Origin: Candidatus Methanomethylophilaceae archaeon
GTDB lineage: Archaea; Thermoplasmatota; Thermoplasmata; Methanomassiliicoccales; Methanomethylophilaceae
Length of the DNA stretch: 64,000 nucleotides
Assembly: GCA_944322255.1 (NCBI GenBank)
Contig: CALUOK010000003.1
Location: 86,358 to 150,357 of the forward strand
Direction: 5' to 3'
Shown: in pieces, positions 27,173-34,746 of the stretch
Numbering within the stretch: the stretch's first letter is position 1
How the letters are laid out: every line of letters begins with the position of its first letter
Made by a program: the position numbers and the translations under genes
The notes under the pieces: generated by a model
What the model was told of the DNA's origin: nothing
Database searches by the model: none
Seen by the model: only the letters and a program-made list of their open reading frames with translations

Positions 27173-29266
27173 TCACACCTTCTTGTAGAGACTACCAACC
27201 TTGTAGAACTCGCCGGCGTCGTGGAGCTGCTTGATCGCCCTGCGGATCTCTGTCTCGGGGATGCCCTGGGACTCGCCGTGCTGCACGAACTCCTCCTCCG
27301 AGAGCCCGTCGCCTCCGTAGTCCCTCATGATCTCCCTGACGATATCCATCTTGTTCCTGTCCTTGGAGCTGATGCCCGTGGCGATCTTGTCTATGTCGAA
27401 ACCGCCGTCGTCGTTGCCGGCGATCCTGCGGAGGTAGTCCTCCACCAGGTCGACCGCGCGGTTGGCGTCGACGTCTGTGACCACCGAGCTCAGGCGCATC
27501 TTGGCCGAGGCCTCGGACAGACGCACGAACGCCTCCAGCTGCCTCGCCGTTATGGGGACCGACGAGCCGTCCCCGCCCATGGTCCTGATCCTGAGGTAGC
27601 TCCTCTCGATGATATCCTTGGCCTCCTCGGTCATGACGGGCGTCATCCTCTTGGAGTACGCCACGTACTTCCTCAGGATCTCCACGTCGTACACCGGGCG
27701 GATGTTGTCGGTGTTCTCCAGAATGCGCTTGGGGTCGACGCCGTCGATGTGGGTGCCCTCGGGCATCATCCTGACCTGCCCGCGCTGGTGGGCCTTGAGG
27801 ATGTGCTCGGTGATGGCGGTGTCCTTCTTCTTGTCCGGCTTGTCCGTCAGAACGAAGATCAGGTCGAAACGGGACATTAGCGCCGGCGGGAGGTCGATCT
27901 GGTCGGCGATGGGCGAGTCCTCCTCGAACCTGCCGTACTTGGGGTTCGCGGCTGCCAGCATGGAGCATCTGCACTGGAGCGTGGCGGTTATACCGGCCTT
28001 GGCCACCGAGATCCTCTGGGACTCCATGGCCTCGTGCAGGGACGAACGGTCCTGGTCGGTCATCTTGTCGAGCTCGTCGATGCATGCCAGACCCTTGTCC
28101 GCCAGGACGAGCGCGCCCGCCTCCAGGGTCCATCTCCCGTCGCCGAAGTCATCCCTGACGGCCGCCGCGGTCAGTCCCGCTGCGGAGGCGGACTTCCCGG
28201 ACGCGTAGATCCCTCTGGGCGCGAGCATGCTCATGTACCTGAGGAGCTGCGACTTGGCGACTCCGGGGTCCCCCATGAGCAGGATGTGCATGTCGCCCCT
28301 CATCACGGTGCCGTCGTCCATCTCCTTGTGGCAGCCCCCAAAGAGCTGGAGGGCGATGGCCTTCTTGACGGAGTCCAGACCGTAGATGGAGGGGGATATG
28401 GATCTGACTATGTTGTCGAAGAGGTCGGGGTCCTTGGACATGCGCAGAATCTCCCTCTCGTCCTCGTCAGTGATCTGGATCTCGTCGTACTCGTGCTGCT
28501 CGAACTCCACCGAGACCACGTCGAGATAGGTCTCGAACACTGTGGACTTGTCCCTGTCCGACTTCTCCACGGACCTGAGGACGCCATTGAGCGTGATCCT
28601 GTTGCCTGCGGTGACCTCTCCGGCTATGTCGTCCTCGACGTACCCGGTGATCCTCTCGGGCTGGGCGCCTCCCCTGAGACCCTCGGGGCTCTCCTGGATC
28701 TCGATCTTCTGGGTGTCTATGAACACGGACGCCTTGTCGTCCAGGATGAAGCGGGTGGCCTGCTTGTTGCAGCTCCCCTCAGGGTTGGAGCACATCATGG
28801 GCTCCTTCAGAAGCATCCCGGGCTGCGGGACCCACATCTCCGTGCCGCACCTGGCGCATCTGAACAGCGCCATAGTCATGCGCGGCTTGACGGTGGTGAC
28901 CTTCCTGGCCAGCCCCTCCACGGCCAGCAGCCTCCCCAGATGGTCGGCGCGGAGGTTGCGGATGTCGACCTTCGCATCCCTGGGCAGGTTGAATATCCTC
29001 ACGTTGATGGCCTCGCCGGGGCGGCTTATGTTGGGGACGAGGGACATGACCGTCTTCTTCGCTATCTCGAAGCACTTGTCCGGGTTGTCTATGACGTACA
29101 TGGCGAAATCCACGTTGTACGTGTTGATGTCCGCGTAATCCACCATCAGACTCTTCTTCTGCGGGAAGTTGTCCGCTATGCAGGAGATCATGATGCGGTA
29201 CTTGTCCCTGGAGAACACATCGTTCCAGGCCGCCTGGATCTCGCTCTCCTGGAAGTTCACGGCCAC
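27173..29266 (-). CDS. mcm: Replicative helicase MCM
   Basis: 697 residues. The N-terminal domain has a zinc site (RCARCGTEMW, CSNPEGSC). The AAA+ core has Walker A MGDPGVAKS, the Walker B-like CIDELDKM, sensor 1 AAANPKYGRF and the arginine finger SRFDLIFVLTD. A C-terminal winged helix closes the protein (IRRAIKQLHDAGEFYKVG). No intein. The start is GTG at 29266: GGAGG at 29274-29278 gives 7-nt spacing to it, better than the GTGs at 29272 or 29260. It forms the hexameric 3'-5' fork helicase. Confidence 0.96.
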   Translation of the reverse strand: MAVNFQESEIQAAWNDVFSRDKYRIMISCIADNFPQKKSLMVDYADINTYNVDFAMYVIDNPDKCFEIAKKTVMSLVPNISRPGEAINVRIFNLPRDAKVDIRNLRADHLGRLLAVEGLARKVTTVKPRMTMALFRCARCGTEMWVPQPGMLLKEPMMCSNPEGSCNKQATRFILDDKASVFIDTQKIEIQESPEGLRGGAQPERITGYVEDDIAGEVTAGNRITLNGVLRSVEKSDRDKSTVFETYLDVVSVEFEQHEYDEIQITDEDEREILRMSKDPDLFDNIVRSISPSIYGLDSVKKAIALQLFGGCHKEMDDGTVMRGDMHILLMGDPGVAKSQLLRYMSMLAPRGIYASGKSASAAGLTAAAVRDDFGDGRWTLEAGALVLADKGLACIDELDKMTDQDRSSLHEAMESQRISVAKAGITATLQCRCSMLAAANPKYGRFEEDSPIADQIDLPPALMSRFDLIFVLTDKPDKKKDTAITEHILKAHQRGQVRMMPEGTHIDGVDPKRILENTDNIRPVYDVEILRKYVAYSKRMTPVMTEEAKDIIERSYLRIRTMGGDGSSVPITARQLEAFVRLSEASAKMRLSSVVTDVDANRAVDLVEDYLRRIAGNDDGGFDIDKIATGISSKDRNKMDIVREIMRDYGGDGLSEEEFVQHGESQGIPETEIRRAIKQLHDAGEFYKVGSLYKKV

Positions 29267-29268
29267 GG

Positions 29269-29502
29269 TCACACCTCCCTGGAGCGGCACTCGTCGTCCG
29301 CCCACCAGACCCATCCGCCGCGGTCCATGGAGATCTCCCCCTTGATGAATCCGGCCTTCCTGAACTTCATGAGGGTCTTCGCCAGGTCGTCGGGGCACCT
29401 GTACTTGAAGAGGTCCTCCAGCCTGTCCGTCGCCTCCAGGGTGGTGAGGCGGTCGGTACCGAGCGCGTCCCATATCATCGGAAGAAGGTCGTCTGAGGTC
29501 AT
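29269..29502 (-). CDS. 77-residue protein directly upstream of MCM
   Basis: Begins MTSDDLLPMIWDALGTDRL and contains ATDRLEDLFKYRCPDDLAKTL, KFRKAGFIKGEIS and DRGGWVWWADDE. The helix-helix-turn then a beta wing reads like a small winged-helix domain. The TATA box CCTTTATATGG at about 29525-29535 fits a start at 29502 rather than 29517. Its stop lies 2 nt from the MCM start, so they are co-translated. Not recognised; a link to replication is inferred only from position. Confidence 0.7.
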   Translation of the reverse strand: MTSDDLLPMIWDALGTDRLTTLEATDRLEDLFKYRCPDDLAKTLMKFRKAGFIKGEISMDRGGWVWWADDECRSREV

Positions 29503-29736
29503 CTCCCAACCCATCACCGTCGACCATATAAAGGTCCCTCTTCGAGTCGAATGATGACGCCGGGGGCCCCCGCGACGGGGATTTAGGTGCGACTCACGGA
29601 GATTACTCGCTGAGACACTGCGCCGGAACGGGCGGACGGCAAGTGCCAGACACCTGGGAACGCGCGGCCTCCGGGATAAGGGGCGCCGAACTCCTGGGGC
29701 CGATTTTTAATCATCCCTAAACGCCGTTTAATCACT
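29503..29736. other. Intergenic region between the MCM operon and ferredoxin
   Basis: No ORF with coding character. It contains the operon TATA box (29525-29535, minus), a GGGGGCCCCC palindrome near 29563, and an ATGATGA/CTGA pair (about 29551 and 29611) that could be box C and box D of a small RNA, though I cannot support a full guide structure. Confidence 0.4.
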
Positions 29737-29745
29737 TTTTTATAT
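29737..29745 (+). promoter_or_regulatory. TATA box of ferredoxin gene
   Basis: TTTTATATG follows an AT-rich tract, about 35-40 bp before the ATG at 29779, giving a leader of about 10 nt. Confidence 0.65.
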
Positions 29746-29778
29746 GCCTTCGTCGGTCCGATTACAGAGGCAACCAAA

Positions 29779-29943
29779 ATGGTTACAGTTAACGCTTCCG
29801 AGTGTGTCGCATGCGGTGCATGCGTCGACGTCTGCCCCCAGAACGCCATCACCTGCGATGACATCGCCGTCATCGATGCAGGCAAATGCGTGGACTGCGG
29901 CGCTTGCATCGACGAGTGCCCCTCCAGCGCCATCTCCGAGTGA
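29779..29943 (+). CDS. 2[4Fe-4S] ferredoxin
   Basis: 54 residues, the minimal clostridial type. Two C-x2-C-x2-C-x3-CP motifs are visible: [12 protein letters not shown] and [12 protein letters not shown], each binding one 4Fe-4S cluster with the fourth Cys shared crosswise. It is a low-potential electron carrier in the cytoplasm. Monocistronic, with its own TATA box and a GNRA-capped hairpin after the stop. Confidence 0.96.
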   Translation: MVTVNASECVACGACVDVCPQNAITCDDIAVIDAGKCVDCGACIDECPSSAISE

Positions 29944-29956
29944 AATCGGAACCAAA

Positions 29957-29972
29957 GCCGCCGCAAGGCGGC
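29957..29972 (+). terminator. GNRA hairpin after ferredoxin
   Basis: GCCGCC and GGCGGC pair around a GCAA tetraloop 13 nt after the stop codon. There is no T-run, so it may stabilise the 3' end rather than terminate. Confidence 0.55.
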
Positions 29973-30032
29973 GAAACCCATTCCCATCCAGGTTTTCTTC
30001 GACCAACTCTTGGGATTCTGAGAATAGCTCCC

Positions 30033-30560
30033 TCATTCCGCATCCTTGCTTCCGATGACGGAATCGATGTAATCCTGCTGGATCCTCACCACCTCGGTGC
30101 TGTCCTTCGCCTTGGAGTAGTCCTCAAGCATCGAGCCGTTGAGCCTCATGAACTCGGGAGCCCAGTTGAACCTGCCCATGAACGTCTCGGCCTGCTCCCT
30201 CTGCCCCAGGATGATCAGCGCCGCCATGACTGCCTCGGCGCTGTTGAGCTCCATGGGCCTGCCCCAGTTTATCGGATTGGAGGCGAGGAGGTACGGCAGC
30301 GCCCGCTCCTCCACCTTTCTCAGCCGGGGGAACTCGTCGATGTTGGTCCATGTGAGGTCCATCACCACCAGTCCCTTGTGGGCGTGGCCGATGTCCGCGG
30401 GCGAGAGCGCCCTGTCGGAGAAGGGGGACAGCACGATGGAGCCCGCCGGGATCGCCCCGAGGGTCTTGGCCTCCCTGCCCAGGCCGAACTTCAGCATCCG
30501 CTTGGCCGTGCACTTCTTCGGATCGCACTGGCACTTGTCGTAGATGATCACCGGGATCAT
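30033..30560 (-). CDS. tsr3: Tsr3 family small-subunit rRNA aminocarboxypropyltransferase
   Basis: 175 residues. The N-terminal CDPKKCTAKRML is the RLI-like motif of Tsr3/DUF367. VVMDLTWTNIDEFPR, LPYLLASNPINWGRP and LNSAEAVMAALIILG are core family motifs; NxVNYG-like NPINWG takes part in SAM binding. It transfers the acp group from SAM to the hypermodified pseudouridine of small-subunit rRNA helix 31. The start overlaps the stop of the upstream phosphatase-like gene (ATGA). Confidence 0.92.
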   Translation of the reverse strand: MIPVIIYDKCQCDPKKCTAKRMLKFGLGREAKTLGAIPAGSIVLSPFSDRALSPADIGHAHKGLVVMDLTWTNIDEFPRLRKVEERALPYLLASNPINWGRPMELNSAEAVMAALIILGQREQAETFMGRFNWAPEFMRLNGSMLEDYSKAKDSTEVVRIQQDYIDSVIGSKDAE

Positions 30561-31039
30561 GCGGATACCATCGAGGCCAGCTTCTCGGGGTCGGCCATGT
30601 TCTCCTTGACCCAGTCCCTGACCTCCTCCATGGAGCGGACGTACTCTTGGTAGAGCTCAAGGTCGTCCGTGGCCGCGTAGTCCATCCTGGACCTCATCGG
30701 CGCCAGGATCTGCCTGCCCTTCCACTCCGGGTTGCCGGAGAGCTGGTCGAAGGCCTCCTTCTCGGTGTAGACGATGAAGTCGTACGTCTTGTCCTTGGGG
30801 AGGTAGTCCTCGTTCTCGAAGTCCTTGGAAACCTGCCTCCTCATGTCCTCGCCGTTCTGGTACATGGCGGAGATGAGCTCGCAGTCGATGATGTCCGGCT
30901 CGGGACCGGCGCTGAACGCCTCGTACCTGTCGGAATAGAACTTGGTGGTGAAGTACTCGGCCATCTGGGATGCGAAGTCGTTCTTCTGGTCGATGAAGAG
31001 CACGCGCACCCTGTTCTCCTTCTTCTTGAAAATGGACAT
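30557..31039 (-). CDS. Low-molecular-weight phosphatase-fold protein lacking the catalytic Cys and Arg
   Basis: 160 residues. VRVLFIDQKNDFASQMAEYF follows the N-terminus of arsenate reductases and LMW phosphatases (VLFVCTGNSCRSQMAE), and SAGPEPDII matches their SAG motif. But the C-x5-R P-loop is replaced by D-Q-K-N-D-F-A-S, so both the nucleophile and the phosphate-binding Arg are gone. DFIVYTEKEAF occupies the place of the usual C-terminal catalytic-Asp region. It overlaps tsr3 by 4 nt. Probably a binding or scaffold protein; the role is unknown. Confidence 0.75.
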   Translation of the reverse strand: MSIFKKKENRVRVLFIDQKNDFASQMAEYFTTKFYSDRYEAFSAGPEPDIIDCELISAMYQNGEDMRRQVSKDFENEDYLPKDKTYDFIVYTEKEAFDQLSGNPEWKGRQILAPMRSRMDYAATDDLELYQEYVRSMEEVRDWVKENMADPEKLASMVSA

Positions 31040-31072
31040 CTCTGGGACCTCTGGTTGGTGGATGACACCCGC

Positions 31073-31079
31073 ATATATA
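31073..31079 (-). promoter_or_regulatory. TATA box of the phosphatase-like/tsr3 operon
   Basis: TATATATG-type sequence on the minus strand, about 35 bp before the ATG at 31039. Confidence 0.5.
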
Positions 31080-31099
31080 CAACCACTTGGAAGGGGCGA

Positions 31100-31127
31100 C
31101 GATACTTGAACGTTGCTTCAAGTATCG
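31100..31127. promoter_or_regulatory. Perfect 11-bp inverted repeat between divergent tsr3 operon and priL
   Basis: CGATACTTGAA and TTCAAGTATCG flank a 6-bp centre. It lies upstream of the TATA box of the tsr3 operon and about 90 bp upstream of priL, a typical place for a dimeric regulator. Confidence 0.55.
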
Positions 31128-31213
31128 GGCACAGGCGGCGGACTTCCGGCCACGGTCTAGTCCCGATAGACAACAGGGTGTTGTTTTTGAATGCCGACCG
31201 CATACGGAGGCGC

Positions 31214-32287
31214 ATGGACACAGGGCGCGCGGCGAAGTTCCCCTTTCTGAGGGAGTCGGCTGAGTTCGCTGAGCAGAACAACGCGGACCTCGAATCCCTG
31301 ATCACGTCGCCGTCCTTCGAACCCGCCCGCAAACGCGGCGTGGAGAGGATCCTGAACGCCCTGGAGAGCTCCGAGGTGTCCTACACCCCCCTGATGAACG
31401 ACTACGACAGGCTGATCGAGGTCATGTCCTACCCCTACGCCAGGATGGTCGTGTCCATGGTGGGCGACCGCTTCCTCACCAAGAGGTACGCCCTGGCCGA
31501 GGCGGTCAGGATGAACAAGATCCTCAGCGGGGAGGACCGGGAGACGCTGCTGGTGGTGTCGGAGGAGCTGGGAGTCACCTCGACCGTGGACTCCGACGGG
31601 ATCATCCGCATGAAGTTCCCGGACTACCTCAGGCTGGCGAACAGGCTGAAGAGCGTGGACTGGAAGCTCATCAACTCCGACATCCACGCAGGTCTGGTGT
31701 ACCTGCCCCAGGAGAAGTTCAGTCGTCTGATGCAGAACGCCCTGCAGGACAAGATCGAGTCGGAGCTCCCCCTGATGACGCCGGACGAGTTCAAGAGATA
31801 CCTGCGGGGCTCCGTTGACTGCGTGTCCATGGCCCTGGAGGAGACCAAGAGGAAGTACAGCCCCACCGGCGGGGAGGGGATGAAGAACGAGTTCCTGCCG
31901 CCGTGCCTGGTGAGGATCCTGGACATGTCCAGACAGGGCATGAACCTGCCCCACAGCGCCAGGTTCGCGCTGGTTACGTTCCTGCACGCCCTGGGCCTGG
32001 ACTACGACGGCATCATCCGGGTGTTCTCGGAGTCGCCGGACTTCGACGAGTCCATAGCCGGGTACCAGATCAAGCACATCACCGGCGAGCTGAACGGCAC
32101 CGAGGGCTACAGCCCGCCGGAATGCAAGACGATGAAGACCAACGGGATCTGCTACAACCCGGACTCCCTGTGCGAGCAGGAGTGGATGAACCACCCGCTC
32201 ACGTACTACAGGGTCAAGTCCAAGGGCAGAAAGGATGGACAGGAAGAGCAGCAGGAGCCCAGGATTCAATCCAAAACAGACCAATGA
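31214..32287 (+). CDS. priL: DNA primase large subunit PriL
   Basis: 357 residues. The start MDTGRAAKFPFLRES matches archaeal PriL N-termini; GGAGG lies just before it. The C-terminal Fe-S domain has four cysteines: PPCLVRI, then ECKTMKTNGICYN and DSLCEQ. PriL positions the template and regulates product length for the catalytic PriS, which is not in the window. The C-terminus ends in a low-complexity KGRKDGQEEQQEP tail that runs into the GGACCAT repeats. Confidence 0.94.
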   Translation: MDTGRAAKFPFLRESAEFAEQNNADLESLITSPSFEPARKRGVERILNALESSEVSYTPLMNDYDRLIEVMSYPYARMVVSMVGDRFLTKRYALAEAVRMNKILSGEDRETLLVVSEELGVTSTVDSDGIIRMKFPDYLRLANRLKSVDWKLINSDIHAGLVYLPQEKFSRLMQNALQDKIESELPLMTPDEFKRYLRGSVDCVSMALEETKRKYSPTGGEGMKNEFLPPCLVRILDMSRQGMNLPHSARFALVTFLHALGLDYDGIIRVFSESPDFDESIAGYQIKHITGELNGTEGYSPPECKTMKTNGICYNPDSLCEQEWMNHPLTYYRVKSKGRKDGQEEQQEPRIQSKTDQ

Positions 32288-32413
32288 AATGGTCCAAAAT
32301 CGACCAATGGAAATGCCGAAAATAGACCAATGAAATGGTCCGAAACAGGCCAACGTAATAGAAGGGATGTTGGACCATCGTGTGTTTCCGATACACAACC
32401 GTGATGGTCCAAC
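32273..32413. repeat. GGACCAT repeat cluster: three ~22-bp tandem units and an 11-bp inverted repeat
   Basis: On the minus strand, three units of the type GGACCATTTCATTGGTC plus a T-rich spacer follow one another from about 32340 down to 32273, overlapping the last codons of priL. Each outer unit is itself dyad-like (GACCA...TGGTC). Then GTTGGACCATC (32369) and GATGGTCCAAC (ending 32413) form a perfect inverted repeat with an inner TGTGT/ACACA stem. Confidence 0.75.
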
Positions 32414-32606
32414 CATGCGATCAGTCTGGCTGACCGTTTACCGCTTCGCGGAGGGGCCGCATTCACTACCACAGCATGTTGATGACAGTTCTCCTGTCGC
32501 GACCCATGACCAGACTGCATTCTGACAGTGATGGTCGCAACAGGCTACGCGTACACCCGCCCTGACGGCGTGCATGTGATTCCGTAGGACGCCTGGGGGA
32601 GTGACT
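32288..32606. other. Non-coding gap between convergent priL and the phosphatidyltransferase gene
   Basis: About 320 bp without a credible gene. The left part is the GGACCAT repeat cluster. The right part (32414-32606) has no repeats or tRNA-like folds that I can see. Because the flanking genes converge, the repeats are not in a conventional promoter. Confidence 0.6.
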
Positions 32607-33290
32607 TCACTCCTCCCCGTCCTTCCCCTCCCCGGAGTCGGGGTACATCTTGCCCAGGTTCCTCCAGGTTATGATGGCCCTCTGGATGGCGGTGGCGTTA
32701 CCGACCACGGCGAACCACAGCATCATGATCTCGAGCCAGGAGATCTGCAGCCCTGCGATGTCCAGGTATGTCACGTCGAAGCAGACGATGGAGATGAACT
32801 GGATCAGCGGGAACAGCGTGGACAGGACGACCCTGTCGGCCCTTCCCAGAAGCCCCGCGTACAGACGTGGGGCGCCGATGGCCTGTGCCTGGGTGCCCAT
32901 GTAGGATGTGAGCAGCACGCCCACCAGGGCCAGCATGCCCAGGTACGGGTCGCACCAGGTGGCGCAGAACGCGATTCCGCCGATCATGAACACGTCGGCG
33001 TACCTGTCGAAGACGTGGTCCAGGTAGTCCCCCTTCGGACTGGCCTTGCCGGAGAGCTTGGCCACCTTGCCGTCGAGAGCGTCGAAGTAGCCGGACACGA
33101 TGACCATCACGGCCCCGACCACCAGCAGCCAGTCGCAGCCCTCGCGGCCGCTGAAGTAGAATATCACACCGCACACGAGCGCCAGGATCAGTCCGATCCA
33201 GGAGATCGTGTTGGGATTCACGTTGATGAGCTTCCTTGCAACCGGGGTCAGTGCGAAATCGACCCTCGCCCTCTGTCCGTCTAGAACCAT
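32607..33290 (-). CDS. CDP-alcohol phosphatidyltransferase, probable archaetidylinositol phosphate synthase
   Basis: 227 residues with about six transmembrane helices. The family active site D-x2-D-G-x2-A-x-G-x3-D-x3-D is intact as DALDGKVAKLSGKASPKGDYLD followed by HVFD (split here). It condenses CDP-archaeol with a polar head group; in archaea this branch usually makes archaetidylinositol phosphate, the first step of inositol lipid synthesis. It overlaps the upstream kinase gene by 10 nt. The head group is inferred from the family, not seen. Confidence 0.85.
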   Translation of the reverse strand: MVLDGQRARVDFALTPVARKLINVNPNTISWIGLILALVCGVIFYFSGREGCDWLLVVGAVMVIVSGYFDALDGKVAKLSGKASPKGDYLDHVFDRYADVFMIGGIAFCATWCDPYLGMLALVGVLLTSYMGTQAQAIGAPRLYAGLLGRADRVVLSTLFPLIQFISIVCFDVTYLDIAGLQISWLEIMMLWFAVVGNATAIQRAIITWRNLGKMYPDSGEGKDGEE

Positions 33291-33814
33291 CTGTCCATCT
33301 CCGCAGACCAGTCGGTCTTTCCTGGGAGGTAATCCCCGCCCATCCCTTTTACGATTTGCTCCACCGCATCGGCGGAATCGGCCACGGAACAGGACGTGCA
33401 GTCCACCTCGAACACCGGGATGTCGGATTCCGTGGCCTCGCAGAGGATCACGTCGAGGACCTCGGCCTGGACGTTCTCCCTCACCTTGTCGGGGCCGTAG
33501 CCCCGGGCCTCGAGACGCCCCGTGAGCACGTCCGGCGCGCAGCGGAGCACGATGATGCCGTGGGAGTCCATGAAATGGGACAGATGACTGTCCAGGATCA
33601 CCAGGTCATCGGAGGCCCTGAACGGTTCCAGGGCGTCGTTCAGAAGATCCAGGTCCACCTCGTGGGTGTCCCTGGCCTCGTCGAGATCGCCCATCAGGCC
33701 GTGCTCGATTATGAAACGCTTCCCGTCGACTACGTCGTACCCGCGGGAGCGGAGCTCCTCCGACACGGAGGACTTCCCCGTGCCGGGGGTGCCGGTCAGG
33801 GCGAACAGAGTCAT
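33281..33814 (-). CDS. Fap7/AK6-type adenylate kinase
   Basis: 177 residues. Walker A GTPGTGKSSV near the N-terminus, the NMP-binding DTHEVDLDLLNDAL, and DSHLSHFM are AK6/Fap7 signatures. In eukaryotes and archaea this enzyme also helps small-subunit assembly. It overlaps pfkB upstream by 4 nt. It is the only complete gene here that ends in TAG (33281-33283); reading through it would add 11 residues before a TGA. Confidence 0.9.
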   Translation of the reverse strand: MTLFALTGTPGTGKSSVSEELRSRGYDVVDGKRFIIEHGLMGDLDEARDTHEVDLDLLNDALEPFRASDDLVILDSHLSHFMDSHGIIVLRCAPDVLTGRLEARGYGPDKVRENVQAEVLDVILCEATESDIPVFEVDCTSCSVADSADAVEQIVKGMGGDYLPGKTDWSAEMDRWF

Positions 33815-34746
33815 GAGATCATGCCCATGTAGGGCTCCGCCCTCTCGACCACCGCGTCCCACGACGGGACGTTGGTGAGCGCGCCGACCTCGGCCACCAC
33901 GAACGACGACACGGCGGAGGCGAGGACCAGCGCCTCGGGGACGTCGTACCCCCTGTAGAGGGCGGTGTAGAACCCGGCGCGGTAGTTGTCCCCTGCGCCG
34001 GTGACGTCCACGACCCTGTCGGCCCTGACTACCGGGATCGTGAGGACCTCGTCCCCGACCCTGGCGCGGCTGCCCTCGGCTCCGACCGTCTCCACCACCA
34101 GGGATGGGGCGGCGTCGAGCACGTCCTCTATTCCAAGGTACCTGCGGATGGTCTCCGCCTCCAGCTCGTTGCAGAACAGGGCGTCTGCCATGGGCAGCGC
34201 CCTGGAGACCAGGTCGGCGTTCCACACGCGGTGGACCTCCTGCGCCGGGTCGAGCGCGATGTCCGGTCCGTCCCTCAGCTCCTCCATCAGCGAGATGTAG
34301 TACGAGGGCTGGCCGGTGCAGAAGTGCGCCTTCCTGGACCTGGACGCCATGCCCGTGAGCCTGACGCCCAGGGAGTCGGCGTGACCCTGTGGCCCCTGGT
34401 AGAAGAAGACCCTGGTGTTGAGCTCGCTGTCGTTGATGATCACGCAGGTGGAGGTCTCCTCCCCGTCCAGGGTGACGACCTCGTCCATGATGAGCCCCGA
34501 ATCCCTCATGAAGTCCATGTACTTCCCGGGGAAGTCGGGACCGATGAACGCACAGAGCGCCGTAGGGCACCCCAGCTTCGCCGCGGAAACGGCGATGTTC
34601 GGGCCGGTGCCGCCGAGGGTGGTCTTCTTGGACAGCGCGTCGGCGGTGATCCCCGGCTTCAGGAACTGGTCTATCCCGATGATCTGGTCCACCGTGACGT
34701 GGCCGTACACCGACAGGAAGGGGTCGCTCAGGTTCCTTCCTCCCAT
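33811..34746 (-). CDS. PfkB-family carbohydrate/nucleoside kinase
   Basis: 311 residues. GGTGPNIAVSAAKLG is PfkB signature 1 and DVTGAGDNYRAGF signature 2, with the catalytic Asp in GAGD. Placement directly after S-adenosylhomocysteine hydrolase suggests that it phosphorylates the adenosine released by that enzyme, as archaeal nucleoside kinases of this family do. The substrate is inference. It overlaps both neighbours. Confidence 0.85.
   Translation of the reverse strand: MGGRNLSDPFLSVYGHVTVDQIIGIDQFLKPGITADALSKKTTLGGTGPNIAVSAAKLGCPTALCAFIGPDFPGKYMDFMRDSGLIMDEVVTLDGEETSTCVIINDSELNTRVFFYQGPQGHADSLGVRLTGMASRSRKAHFCTGQPSYYISLMEELRDGPDIALDPAQEVHRVWNADLVSRALPMADALFCNELEAETIRRYLGIEDVLDAAPSLVVETVGAEGSRARVGDEVLTIPVVRADRVVDVTGAGDNYRAGFYTALYRGYDVPEALVLASAVSSFVVAEVGALTNVPSWDAVVERAEPYMGMIS

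Noticed and set aside
29550..29616. Box C/D small RNA between MCM operon and ferredoxin
   Set aside because: ATGATGA and CTGA occur at suitable distance, but no internal C'/D' pair or terminal stem can be shown.
32273..32413. CRISPR array
   Set aside because: Only three tandem units of ~22 bp without unique spacers of constant length, and no cas genes nearby.
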